Shown: one piece after another, positions 55,001-62,295 of the stretch
Layout of the letters: each line of letters begins with the position of its first letter
How positions within the stretch are numbered: the first letter of the stretch is position 1
Assembly: GCF_026184235.1 (NCBI RefSeq)
Contig: NZ_CP110806.1
Location: 3,782,001 to 3,846,000 of the forward strand
Source of the DNA: Cellulomonas sp. S1-8
GTDB lineage: Bacteria > Actinomycetota > Actinomycetes > Actinomycetales > Cellulomonadaceae
Reading direction: 5' to 3'
Length of the DNA: 64,000 nucleotides
Made by a program: the position numbers and the translations under genes
The notes under the pieces: generated by a model
The model's database searches: none
What the model was told of the DNA's origin: nothing
Seen by the model: the letters and a program-made list of their open reading frames with translations, nothing else

Positions 55001-55784
55001 GCGGCGTGGCGTCGAGGTCCTCCATGACGACCTGCGAGCTGCGCTCGTCCTCGAGCACCGGTGCGTGCACGGCGTCGATCCAGCGCACGTCGTCGTGCTC
55101 GGCGACCGTCGCCAGTGCGTCGGTCGGCAGCTTCGCGGTGATGCTCCGGAACGCGTCCGGTGACTCCGGTCCCACCTCCAGCACGGCGCCGCCCGATGCG
55201 ACCACGAGCGCCGCGACGCCGTCGACGTCACCCTCGGCGAGGACGCCGATGTCGACCGCCTCGACGGGTCCCAGGCCGCGGTCCGTGCCGACGGCCGGGT
55301 CACCGCTCAGCAGGTCCGGGTTGACCTTCCAGGCCGGCGCGAGCGCGCCCGTCCACTCGACGAACGGGAGCGCCGTGGTCGAGGCCACCGCCGTCGCGTC
55401 GGCGCGCACGTAGTAGGAGTGCGGGCCGACGGCCTCGACGACGCGGACGCCGCGCTCGGCGAGCGTCGCGAGCCACGACTCCTGGACCGGCCCGACCAGC
55501 TGGACCAGGTGGTTGACACCGGCGGTCCGGACGGGCTCGAACCCCTGCGGCGTCACCGGGAGGTCCTTGCCGGTGGTGTCGATCTCGTACGTGAAGAGCC
55601 GGATGGTGTGCGGGTCGCGCACGGCCTTCACGCGCCACCCCTCGCGCTCGAGCCGCTCGACCTGGCCCTCGTCGGCGTCGACGACGAACCCGCGGTCGAG
55701 CGCACTCACGACGGCGACGCCGCCGCCCTCGACGACCGACCGGTCGAGCTCTGTCCGATGGACGATGACATGACGTTCAGACAT
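52020..55784 (-). CDS. Subtilisin-like serine peptidase (S8) fused to a VWA domain
   Basis: A 1254-residue protein. Residues 1-260 look like propeptide-type alpha/beta repeats. The S8 domain (about 275-600) has the catalytic triad Asp291 (CDTGID), His329 (DGHGTHVAG) and Ser525 (GTSMASPHVAG). A beta-sandwich follows, then a VWA domain from about 745, with MIDAS DRSGSM (Asp753). The last 300 residues are beta-rich. The N-terminus (MSERHVIVHRTELD) is not a signal peptide. So either export is unusual or it acts inside the cell. A peptidase with its own adhesion-type domain is uncommon. ATG at 55784 follows a G-run. Confidence 0.9.
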   Translation of the reverse strand: MSERHVIVHRTELDRSVVEGGGVAVVSALDRGFVVDADEGQVERLEREGWRVKAVRDPHTIRLFTYEIDTTGKDLPVTPQGFEPVRTAGVNHLVQLVGPVQESWLATLAERGVRVVEAVGPHSYYVRADATAVASTTALPFVEWTGALAPAWKVNPDLLSGDPAVGTDRGLGPVEAVDIGVLAEGDVDGVAALVVASGGAVLEVGPESPDAFRSITAKLPTDALATVAEHDDVRWIDAVHAPVLEDERSSQVVMEDLDATPPPATLPNTGYAANLTALGIDGGGVTIAVCDTGIDTNDPVTVHADLAGRLAFVVDSAGGAVVGADTDGHGTHVAGIAAGDGDSGDVDPQGFLLGQGVAPGASVGLIELGGTVAARVQQSVLQGADVMNNSWAMNGTAYSADDRTVDLGVRDADATATDQTPLVVVFSAGNSGSGAGTVTKCTKNAILVGNSLNARPGEMTTPDDIRGLATSSSRGPAADGRMLPTVVAPGTDIISTYSPVGFRSGPYTDTGGVLHAVHAPMSGTSMASPHVAGNAALLIDWWRQTRIGKTPSPALVKALMVSSAEPVAGGTNGAGGTIAAGPTNDAGWGRVSIENALLQSPAADRGPKIFVDQRQAFTATGQEFTIRVAPAVAALPLRVTLTWSDAAGAVGANPALVNDLDLEVRHVDTNQVFRGNVFTGAFSTTGGTADDLNNTEGAVIQNPTGVYEVTVVAANIAASARTDIVGTWQDFALVIDNAEVPAADPVSVVTVLDRSGSMQAFGYIDITRQTSRQFIDLMGVDDSVGVVSFGDSGDEEYPGTGAPQQIVDQSTRDAAAAAVDGIGFGGCTFMGAGIEEAGSMLAGAGSRRAMVLLSDGFDNKGCDEANPAKPWAVDAAAALPADLPIYSCAMGPASDQALLAQLADDTGGRYYFMPTIDDLFEIYNYIRGQVTGDGVIVNESSAASVSQVSGWVDGCAESVMFTVAWHDTALRFVPRDPKGNGQIAVRLRAPSGRWLPRSATEFLRNAGDGYVSFTIQDPEPGLWTVEVATDRRQHTPYTVGGFVRSPLALQLELPTRMVVGDTLSMRTTIGDRLGGIDGTKVAARIAAPVATSADLLDKHRDRLSAVKLPRDFLADGTPDTPRAHLAQLVLLRDQLRAANGEDILARRVDQLVLGATTREPTGLSRGGATGRSNGAAVNGGRTRTAGVVSPGRVTIVDPRLVQRPKQVGVLTGSYAQTAVAGSYSVAVTASGFSPICGTRFVRKGFASVAVLDKL

Positions 55785-55898
55785 CTCGCTGCCCCCACTG
55801 CGTGACCCAGACCTGCACGAGCGCCGGCGGCGCGCGACACGGACGAGGAGGGGACAAAACGCCCACCCGATACGCGGGCGGCCGCGGGCGCCGCCGGA

Positions 55899-56276
55899 TC
55901 ACCCGGTGGCCCAGACGCCGAGCTCGTTGCCGCTCGGGTCGCGGAAGTGGAAGCGGCGCCCCCCGGGGAAGTCGTACGGGCCCGCGGTGACCGTGCCCCC
56001 CGCGGCGAGGACCGCGGCGACGCTCGCCTCCAGGTCGGCCGAGTAGAGCAGGACGAGCGGACCGCCCGGGGCGACCTCGTCGTCGAGGCGGAAGCCTCCC
56101 ACCTCCGCACCCCCGGCGCCGCCCGGGCCCTGGATCCCGACGTAGGCAGGACCCGGTCCGTAGTCCGTGAAGGTCCAGCCGAAGGCCGCGCCGTAGAAGG
56201 CCTTGGCCGCGTGGAGATCGGTCATGCCGATCTCGATGTAGTCGATCGTGTGGTGCGTGGGCGCAGTGTCCGACAT
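55899..56276 (-). CDS. VOC-family (glyoxalase/bleomycin-resistance fold) protein
   Basis: A 125-residue single-domain VOC protein. The N-terminal metal His is in HHTIDYIEIGMTDL and the C-terminal Glu in RFHFRDPSGNELGVW, with KAFYGAAFGWTF as the family core. Members bind a metal and act on small molecules or drugs; the substrate is unknown. ATG at 56276. It lies divergent from the PPOX gene. Confidence 0.9.
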   Translation of the reverse strand: MSDTAPTHHTIDYIEIGMTDLHAAKAFYGAAFGWTFTDYGPGPAYVGIQGPGGAGGAEVGGFRLDDEVAPGGPLVLLYSADLEASVAAVLAAGGTVTAGPYDFPGGRRFHFRDPSGNELGVWATG

Positions 56277-56376
56277 GCCGCGACTGTCCCACCCACCACC
56301 GACAGGCCACGGCGGTGGTGGGTGGCCGACCGCGGCGCAGTCCGGAGAGTGGTCAGGTCTGCGCCGCCGCGGAGCA

Positions 56377-56402
56377 GAAGTGGGCGCACCTGCGCCCACT
56401 TC
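56377..56402. promoter_or_regulatory. Perfect 12-bp palindrome before the PPOX gene
   Basis: GAAGTGGGCGCA at 56377-56388 and its complement at 56391-56402, with a CC loop, ending 24 bases before the PPOX ATG. It could be an operator or an mRNA hairpin. It shares the outline GNAGTGG...CCACTNC with the palindrome at 50032-50057. Confidence 0.5.
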
Positions 56403-56426
56403 CGTCACCAGTCGTAGGGTCGGGGG

Positions 56427-56909
56427 ATGGCACGCTCCGTCGCTACCACCACCTCCGTCGACCTGGACGGGCTGCTCGAGTTCGTGCGGCCGCGGCACCA
56501 CCTGCTCCTCGTCACGACGCGCGCCGACGGGCGCCCGCAGGTGTCGCCGGTGAGCGGCGGCGTCGACGACGCGGGCCGGATCGTCGTCTCGACGTACCCG
56601 GGCCGCGCCAAGACCCGCAACGCGGAGCGCGACCCGCGGGTCAGCGTGTGCGTCCTGTCGGACACGTGGGACGGCCCGTGGGTGCAGGTCGACGGACGCG
56701 CCGAGGTGCTGCACCTGCCCGAGGCCGAGGACGCGCTCGTCGACTACTACCGCTGCATCGCGGGCGAGCACCCCGACTGGGACGAGTACCGCGCGGCGAT
56801 GCGTCTGCAGGGCAAGAGCCTGATCCGGGTGACCCCGGAGCGCTGGGGCCCGCTGGCGACGGGCGGCTTCCCGTCCGACGTCGCCGCGCGGCTGGACGCG
56901 ACGGGCTGA
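56427..56909 (+). CDS. PPOX-class (pyridoxamine-oxidase fold) F420- or flavin-dependent enzyme
   Basis: A 160-residue split-barrel protein of the PPOX class. HHLLLVTTRADGRPQVSPVSGGVDDAGRI-type strands and the STYPGRAKTRNAERDPRVSV segment are usual for F420-binding members of actinobacteria, with typical length. It probably reduces or oxidises a small molecule with F420 or FMN. ATG at 56427 after a G-run. It is convergent with the AraC-VOC pair. Confidence 0.88.
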   Translation: MARSVATTTSVDLDGLLEFVRPRHHLLLVTTRADGRPQVSPVSGGVDDAGRIVVSTYPGRAKTRNAERDPRVSVCVLSDTWDGPWVQVDGRAEVLHLPEAEDALVDYYRCIAGEHPDWDEYRAAMRLQGKSLIRVTPERWGPLATGGFPSDVAARLDATG

Positions 56910-56910
56910 G

Positions 56911-56936
56911 CGCCCGCCGCGTCCGCCCGGCGGGCG
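56911..56936. terminator. Shared hairpin between the convergent PPOX and VOC genes
   Basis: CGCCCGCCG at 56911-56919 pairs with CGGCGGGCG at 56928-56936. It begins one base after one stop codon and ends one base before the other, so it probably serves both transcripts. Confidence 0.6.
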
Positions 56937-57401
56937 TCAGCCGACCGTCGCCCCCGACCAGCGGTCCCTGTCCGCGTCGGAGACCTCGCGCTGCCGGCTC
57001 GGCTCGGTGATGCGGACGTGGTTGCCGAACGGGTCGCGCAGCGCGCAGTCGATGCCGTAGGGCTGCTCCGTGGGGTCCTCGGTGAACTCGACGCCGCGGG
57101 AGCGCAGCTCGTCGTACGTCGCCCGGCAGTCGTCGGTGTAGAGGATCGCGACGACGCCGAGCGCCCCGCGGGTGACGAGGTCGCGGACCTGGGCGGCGAC
57201 CTCGGGGCTCAGGGCCGGCGGGCCGGGGACCTCGAGCAGCAGGTGCCGCTCGGGGTCGGCCGGCAGGGACACGGTGAGCCAGCGCATGAACCCGAGGTCC
57301 ACGTCGTTGGAGACCTGGAAGCCGAGCTTGCCGACGTAGAAGTCCAGGGCCTCGTCCTGGTCGAGCACGGTGACACGGGTGATCGCGATGGAGGTGAACA
57401 T
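56937..57401 (-). CDS. VOC-family protein paired with an AraC regulator
   Basis: A 154-residue VOC protein (FTSIAITRVTVLDQDEALDFYVGKLGF at the start, DPFGNHVRITEP near the end with the C-terminal metal-ligand region). Its ATG at 57401 lies five bases after the AraC stop, so the two are one transcript; such AraC-VOC pairs are frequent in actinobacteria and suggest that the regulator answers to the VOC protein's substrate. The substrate itself is unknown. Confidence 0.9.
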   Translation of the reverse strand: MFTSIAITRVTVLDQDEALDFYVGKLGFQVSNDVDLGFMRWLTVSLPADPERHLLLEVPGPPALSPEVAAQVRDLVTRGALGVVAILYTDDCRATYDELRSRGVEFTEDPTEQPYGIDCALRDPFGNHVRITEPSRQREVSDADRDRWSGATVG

Positions 57402-57406
57402 GACGC

Positions 57407-57907
57407 TCACGCTACGGACGCGGCCCCCGGCGGCGCTTCTCCGAAACTGCTGACCCGCGTCCACGCGGCGACGATGCACGCGGGGGCGGCGGGTGCCGCG
57501 CGCCCGTCCCCGCCCGGGGGTGCGTCGCCGCCCCGCCCGTCCGACGACGCGGCCAGCCGCTGGTCGCGCCGGTACTGGGACGGCGACCGTCCGACGACGT
57601 CGCGGAAGGTCCGCGAGAACGTGCCGAGGCTGTCGAAGCCCACGTCGAGAGCGACCTGCGTGACGGGTGCGTCCGTGTCGCGCAGCGCCGCGCACGCGCG
57701 TTCGAGGCGGCGGCGCTGCAGGTAGCGGTGGGGCGGCTCGCCGAACACGGCCCGGAACTCGCGCGCGAAGTGCGACGGCGAGACGTAGGCGACGCGCGCG
57801 AGCGTCGGGACGTCGAGCGGCCGGGCGTAGTCGCGGTCCATGGCGTCCCGCGCACGCAGCAGCCGCAGGTTCAGCCCCTCACGCGCGGTCGTCGTCACCC
57901 GGCCCAT
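57407..57907 (-). CDS. Short AraC-family transcriptional regulator
   Basis: A 166-residue regulator that is almost only the DNA-binding domain: two helix-turn-helix motifs at about residues 20-120 (VPTLARVAYVSPSHFAREF and VTQVALDVGFDSLGTFSRTF). No sensor domain is present before them; a Gly/Pro/Ala-rich tail of about 45 residues follows. It probably controls itself and the VOC gene downstream. ATG at 57907. Confidence 0.9.
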   Translation of the reverse strand: MGRVTTTAREGLNLRLLRARDAMDRDYARPLDVPTLARVAYVSPSHFAREFRAVFGEPPHRYLQRRRLERACAALRDTDAPVTQVALDVGFDSLGTFSRTFRDVVGRSPSQYRRDQRLAASSDGRGGDAPPGGDGRAAPAAPACIVAAWTRVSSFGEAPPGAASVA

Positions 57908-57964
57908 CCTGCTCCACCGGGAAGGGGGACGGGGTGGGCGGGACGCGCCCCCTCGCTCGTCCGC

Positions 57965-58450
57965 TCACCAGGGGCGCAGCTCCGGCGTCGGGCCCGGGCA
58001 CGCGGCGAACGTCGTGCGCTCCTCGTCGGTGAAGGCGCGCGGCGTGTGCGTCGCCCGGTCGAGCTGCACCATGCGCGACCGGGCGCGCAGCGCGACGACC
58101 GCGCCGGGCGCCTCGCCGTCGAGGACCTCGTACGCGAAGTCGACCGACGAGCGCCCCAGCCGCGGCACCCACACCTCGACGACGACCGGCGCCTGACGGA
58201 ACCGCAGGGGCGCCAGGTAGTCGATCTCGTGCTTGACGACGACCAGCAGCGACGCGGTCGTCACGCCGAGCTCGTCGACGCCCATCCGCGGGAAGAGCGT
58301 GAACCGCGCGTCGTCCAGGAACCGCAGGAACGCGGCGTTGTTGACGTGCCCGAACAGGTCGACGTCCGACCAGCGCACCTGCATGACGACGCGGCCGCGG
58401 CCGGAGGGCACCTCCACGGGTGGCGGGACAGCGCCCGCGGTCTCGTCCAT
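57965..58450 (-). CDS. Acyl-CoA thioesterase, hotdog (4HBT) fold
   Basis: A 161-residue single hotdog domain. The active-site stretch WSDVDLFGHVNNAAFLRFLDDAR, with Asp29/Asp31 and the HVNN signature, is typical of YbgC/FadM-type thioesterases. It should hydrolyse acyl-CoA or related thioesters in the cytoplasm. ATG at 58450; it may be co-transcribed with the AraC-VOC pair 57 bases further on. Confidence 0.9.
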   Translation of the reverse strand: MDETAGAVPPPVEVPSGRGRVVMQVRWSDVDLFGHVNNAAFLRFLDDARFTLFPRMGVDELGVTTASLLVVVKHEIDYLAPLRFRQAPVVVEVWVPRLGRSSVDFAYEVLDGEAPGAVVALRARSRMVQLDRATHTPRAFTDEERTTFAACPGPTPELRPW

Positions 58451-58563
58451 GCGCCCACGCTACGTCCCGCGTGCGGAGCGCCGCCCGGCACCGGCCCGCC
58501 GGGAGGCCACCACGTCGGAAGTGGCCGTTGTGCGCCGCCCCGCCCCTCGCCACAGTGGTCGTC

Positions 58564-59649
58564 ATGGCGCCCACCACCCTCGGCACGTCCACCTCGATGT
58601 CCCTCGCCGGCCTGCGCGCCCGGATCGCGCCGACGCCCGGCTACCTCGACGCGGCGACGGGTGGCCTGCCGCTGCGCGCGACGACGGACGCCCTGCACGC
58701 CGCGCTCGACGAGTGGGCCGCCGGGCGCGCCTTCCCCACGACGTACGACGTCGCGGTCGCGGCGTCGCGGGACGCGTACGCGCGGATCGCCGGCGTCGAC
58801 GTGGACCGCGTCGCGATCGCCGCCCAGGCCTCGCCGCTCGTCGGGCTGGTCGCGGCGGCGCTCCCGGACGGCGCGCGCGTCGTCGTCCCCGACGGGGACT
58901 TCACGTCCGTCACGTACCCGTTCCTCGCGCACGCCGACCGCGGGGTGCGCGTGGACGCCGTGCCGCTCGAGCGGCTCGCGGACGCGGTCGCCGACGGGTG
59001 CGACGCGGTCGCGACGTCGCTCGTGCAGTCCCGCGACGGGCGCGTCGTCGACCTCGCGGCCGTGCGGGCGGCGGCGGCCGACGTGGGCGCGCTGCGCGTC
59101 GTCGACGTCACGCAGGCCGCCGGGTGGTACCCGCTGGACCCCGCGTCGCACGGCCCGGAGATCACGGTCTGCTCGGCGTACAAGTGGCTGTGCGCGCCGC
59201 GCGGCGTCGCCTTCCTCACGACGACGCCCGAGGCCGACGCGCTGCTGCGCCCGCTCGCGGCCGGCTGGTACGCGGGCGCGGACCGGTGGGCCTCGGTCTA
59301 CGGCACCGACATGCGTCTCGCGCCCGGCGCGCGCCGCTTCGACACCTCGCCGGCGTGGCTCGCATGGATCGGCGCGGTGCCGGCGCTGGAGGCGTTCGCG
59401 CAGGTGGACGTCGCGGAGGTCCACGCGCACGACGTCGGGCTGGCCGACGGGCTGCGCGCGCGGCTGGGCCTGCCGCCCGCCGGGTCGGCGATCGTGTCGC
59501 TGCCGGACGACGACGCGGGCACCGTGCGCGCCCGCCTGACGGCCGCGGGTCTGCGGGTCGCGGGTCGCGGGGGCGGTGTCCGGCTGGCGTTCCACGTCTG
59601 GAACGACGCGTCGGACGTCGAGCGGGTCGCCGCGGCCCTGGCCGCCTGA
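58564..59649 (+). CDS. Class V aminotransferase-fold PLP enzyme
   Basis: A 361-residue PLP-dependent protein of the cysteine-desulfurase/kynureninase-like group. The Schiff-base Lys is Lys207 in CSAYKWLCAPRG, preceded by the cofactor Asp in RVVDVTQAAGW. The N-terminal LDAATGGLPLR region is the usual opening of this fold. The reaction cannot be assigned: aminotransferase, lyase or desulfurase are all possible. ATG at 58564; the frame is open upstream but lacks coding character there. Confidence 0.88.
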   Translation: MAPTTLGTSTSMSLAGLRARIAPTPGYLDAATGGLPLRATTDALHAALDEWAAGRAFPTTYDVAVAASRDAYARIAGVDVDRVAIAAQASPLVGLVAAALPDGARVVVPDGDFTSVTYPFLAHADRGVRVDAVPLERLADAVADGCDAVATSLVQSRDGRVVDLAAVRAAAADVGALRVVDVTQAAGWYPLDPASHGPEITVCSAYKWLCAPRGVAFLTTTPEADALLRPLAAGWYAGADRWASVYGTDMRLAPGARRFDTSPAWLAWIGAVPALEAFAQVDVAEVHAHDVGLADGLRARLGLPPAGSAIVSLPDDDAGTVRARLTAAGLRVAGRGGGVRLAFHVWNDASDVERVAAALAA

Positions 59650-59727
59650 CGCCCGACGCGACCGCGCGCGTCCTACGCTCACCGGGAGCGCCCGGCCCGC
59701 CCGGGTCCCGACGCCGAGGAGGCGCCC

Positions 59728-60465
59728 GTGCCGCACCACGACGACCCCCCGACCGTCACCGTCCTGTCGGGTGCCGGCATCTCGACCGCGTCGGGCATCC
59801 CCGACTTCCGCGGGCCGCAGGGCGTCTGGACGCGGGACCCGGCGGCGGCGGACCTGCTCGACATCGGGCCGTACGTGCGGGACGCGGACGTCCGCAAGCG
59901 CGGCTGGCAGGCGTGGGCGGGGCACGCCGTGTGGGACGCACGGCCGACGGCGGCGCACCGCGCGCTGGTCGACCTGGAGCGGGCCGGCGCGCTGATCGCC
60001 GTGCTCACGCAGAACTTCGACGGTCTGCACCAGGCCGCGGGCAGCGCACCGGACCGGGTCGTCGAGCTGCACGGCTCGCTGGCCACCACGTCGTGCCTGC
60101 GCTGCCGGGAGACGGTCCCGACGCGCGACGTGCTCGCGCGGCTGCCCGCCGAGCCGGACCCGCGCTGCACGGCGTGCGGCGGGGTGCTGAAGCCGGACGT
60201 CGTGTACTTCGGTGAGCTCCTGCCCGACGACGCGATGTCACGGGCGATCGCCGCCGCGACGGACGCTCACACGTTCGTCGCGGTCGGCACGACGCTCACC
60301 GTGCACCCGGTCGCCGGGCTCGTGCCGCTGGCCGTGGGCGCGGGCGCGCGGCTCGTCGTCGTCAACGCCGAGCCGACGGCGTACGACCACCTGGCCGACG
60401 AGATCCACCGCGCCCCCATCGACGAGGCCCTCCCGGCCCTGGTCGCGACCCTCCTCGAACACTGA
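59728..60465 (+). CDS. NAD-dependent protein deacylase, Sir2 family
   Basis: A 245-residue sirtuin. NAD-binding motifs GAGIS (15-19) and GIPDFR (23-28), then TQNFDGLH, catalytic His115 (ELHGS), and the zinc module Cys123/Cys126 and Cys147/Cys150 are all present. It removes acetyl or other acyl groups from lysines using NAD. GTG at 59728 follows GAGGAGG. The gene ends at a shared terminator hairpin. Confidence 0.95.
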   Translation: MPHHDDPPTVTVLSGAGISTASGIPDFRGPQGVWTRDPAAADLLDIGPYVRDADVRKRGWQAWAGHAVWDARPTAAHRALVDLERAGALIAVLTQNFDGLHQAAGSAPDRVVELHGSLATTSCLRCRETVPTRDVLARLPAEPDPRCTACGGVLKPDVVYFGELLPDDAMSRAIAAATDAHTFVAVGTTLTVHPVAGLVPLAVGAGARLVVVNAEPTAYDHLADEIHRAPIDEALPALVATLLEH

Positions 60466-60468
60466 CCG

Positions 60469-60516
60469 TGAGAGCGAGGAATCCGGGCGTACGAGTCCCG
60501 TATTCCCCGCTCTCAC
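60469..60516. terminator. Two-way terminator hairpin, diverged member of the dispersed repeat family
   Basis: Left arm GTGAGAGCGAGGAATCCGGG (from 60469) and its inverse ending at 60516 pair at 18 of 20 positions around a short loop. The core GAGAGCGAGGAATCC is recognisably a variant of GAGAGAGCAATCC. It lies exactly between the convergent sirtuin and hydrolase genes, which is direct support for a terminator role of the family. Confidence 0.7.
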
Positions 60517-60521
60517 GCTCG

Positions 60522-61085
60522 TCAGGTGAGCCAGGCGCGGACGGCGGCGACGACCGGGGCGTCGGCGGGGCCGTGCGTGCCGGGGACGACGACGAGGGTC
60601 GTCGGGCCGGCCAGGCTCGCGAGGTGCGCCGCCAGCTCGTCGGGTGTGCCGAACGGGTCGGACGCGCCGCTCACGGCGAGCACGGGGACGTCGACGCGCG
60701 GCAGGTGCTCGACGCGCAGCGTCTCGGGCTTGCCCGGCGGGTGCAGCGGGTACGACAGCAGCAGCAGGCCCGCGACGGGCAGACCGTCGGCGACGGCCAT
60801 CGAGCACATGCGCCCGCCGAACGACCGCCCACCGATCACGAGCCGCCCGGTCGGCACCCCCAGCTCCGCCGCGAACGCTCCGGCCTCGTCACGCACCCGC
60901 GCAGGCGCGGCAGCGGCTCCGCGCGGCAGGTCGACGCGTCGCACCGGGACGCCGACCGCCGCCAGAGCCGCGTCGAGCACGACGAGCGTGCGGTTGTCGC
61001 GCGTGGCCCCGGCGCCCGGCGTCAGCAGCACGCCCGCGACGTCGACGGGTCCCGACCCCGCCCGCAGCACCCGCACGTCCGCCAT
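60522..61085 (-). CDS. Small alpha/beta-hydrolase (KANL3/Tex30-like)
   Basis: A 187-residue alpha/beta-hydrolase. The nucleophile elbow is GGRSFGGR (Ser88), the acid Asp143 in SGASDPFGT, and the His171 in PGTHGP, in the right order and spacing. The short length and elbow sequence match the KANL3/Tex30 dienelactone-hydrolase-like group. The substrate is unknown. ATG at 61085. Repeat cluster H lies just upstream. Confidence 0.88.
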   Translation of the reverse strand: MADVRVLRAGSGPVDVAGVLLTPGAGATRDNRTLVVLDAALAAVGVPVRRVDLPRGAAAAPARVRDEAGAFAAELGVPTGRLVIGGRSFGGRMCSMAVADGLPVAGLLLLSYPLHPPGKPETLRVEHLPRVDVPVLAVSGASDPFGTPDELAAHLASLAGPTTLVVVPGTHGPADAPVVAAVRAWLT

Positions 61086-61106
61086 CCCCCCATCCTCCCC
61101 ACCCGC

Positions 61107-61183
61107 GAGAGAGCAATCCAGCCCACGGCCTCCGAGCTGGACTGCTCTCTCGCAGGGAGGGGGGTGAGCTGGATTGCTCTCTC
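61107..61183. repeat. Dispersed palindromic repeat, cluster H
   Basis: Direct copy at 61107-61121 (exact), inverse copies at 61137-61151 (one mismatch) and 61169-61183 (exact). The first two form a hairpin. Here the cluster is between two divergent genes (hydrolase and MoxR), so it is not only found at 3' ends. Confidence 0.85.
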
Positions 61184-61190
61184 GCCCACC

Positions 61191-61216
61191 GGGGGGTGGG
61201 GTGGGGCACCGGTGGG
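61191..61216 (+). other. G-tract with quadruplex pattern beside cluster H
   Basis: Runs of 6, 4, 4 and 3 G with loops of 1, 1 and 7 bases on the plus strand, seven bases after the last repeat copy and about 85 bases before the MoxR gene. Folding is unproven. Confidence 0.45.
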
Positions 61217-61299
61217 CACTGCACGACGCACCCGTACGGGTGAGACATCACCCTGTGCGCGTGCTCGAACCGTCCGGACCCGCGGGTAGCGTGCCCGCC

Positions 61300-62292
61300 G
61301 TGAGCCGCGACACCGTGTCCATGTCCGACCGGAACCGAGCCGGTGCGCTGTGCGAGCGCATCGAGGGGGTCTTCGACCAGCGCGTCGTGGGGCAGACGCA
61401 GCTGCGCACGTCGCTCGTCGTCGCGCTGATGTGCGGGGGCCACGTGCTGCTGGAGTCGGTCCCGGGCCTGGCCAAGACGACGGCCGCGCAGACGCTCGCC
61501 GCCGCGGTGTCGGGCTCGTTCCACCGCATCCAGTGCACGCCGGACCTCATGCCGTCGGACATCGTCGGGACGCAGGTCTTCAACTACGGGACGTCGACGT
61601 TCACGACGCAGCTCGGCCCGGTGCACGCCAACGTCGTCCTGCTCGACGAGATCAACCGGTCGTCGGCCAAGACGCAGTCCGCGATGCTCGAGGCGATGCA
61701 GGAGCGGCAGACCACGATCGCCGGCGAGGTCCACAAGGTGCCGTCGCCGTTCATGGTCCTCGCGACGCAGAACCCCATCGAGGAGGAGGGCACGCACGTC
61801 CTGCCCGAGGCCCAGATGGACCGGTTCCTGCTCAAGGAGGTCCTGGACTACCCGGCACCGGAGGAGGAGGTCGAGATCCTCGACCGCATCTCCGACGGGC
61901 GCATGACGCGTGCGCTGCGCAACGACGCGCTGACCCTGGACGAGGTGGCGTGGCTGCAGCGCGTCGTCGACCAGGTGTACGTCGACCGGTCCATCCGGCG
62001 GTACGTCGTCGACCTGGTCGCCACGACGCGCGGTCGCGGGCCCGTGCAGGTCCCGGGCCTGGACCGGCTGGTGCGGATGGGCGCGAGCCCTCGTGGGTCG
62101 ATCTCGCTGATGCGCGTCGCGCAGGCCGTCGCGCTGCGGGCCGGGCGCGCGCACGTCGTCCCCGAGGACGTGCACGCGATGCGCAACGCCGTGCTGCGCC
62201 ACCGCATCGTGCGGACGTACGACGCGATCGCGGACGACGTGTCGACCGAGTCGATCGTCACGTCGGTGTTCGACGCCGTCCCGGCGCCCTGA
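61300..62292 (+). CDS. MoxR-family AAA ATPase
   Basis: A 330-residue chaperone-like ATPase. Walker A is the MoxR form ESVPGLAKTTAA, Walker B VLLDEINRSSAKTQSAMLEAM, and the sensor region is ATQNPIEEEGTHVLPEAQMDRF. MoxR proteins assist folding or activation of partner VWA proteins; the downstream DUF58 and VWA genes are the usual partners. GTG at 61300 is used here; the ATG at 61321 is also possible, as no strong ribosome site marks either. Confidence 0.92.
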   Translation: MSRDTVSMSDRNRAGALCERIEGVFDQRVVGQTQLRTSLVVALMCGGHVLLESVPGLAKTTAAQTLAAAVSGSFHRIQCTPDLMPSDIVGTQVFNYGTSTFTTQLGPVHANVVLLDEINRSSAKTQSAMLEAMQERQTTIAGEVHKVPSPFMVLATQNPIEEEGTHVLPEAQMDRFLLKEVLDYPAPEEEVEILDRISDGRMTRALRNDALTLDEVAWLQRVVDQVYVDRSIRRYVVDLVATTRGRGPVQVPGLDRLVRMGASPRGSISLMRVAQAVALRAGRAHVVPEDVHAMRNAVLRHRIVRTYDAIADDVSTESIVTSVFDAVPAP

Positions 62293-62295
62293 CCC

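Noticed and set aside
51999..55163. Plus-strand open frame of 1054 codons
   Set aside because: Antisense to the subtilase-VWA gene, whose catalytic motifs are intact on the other strand.
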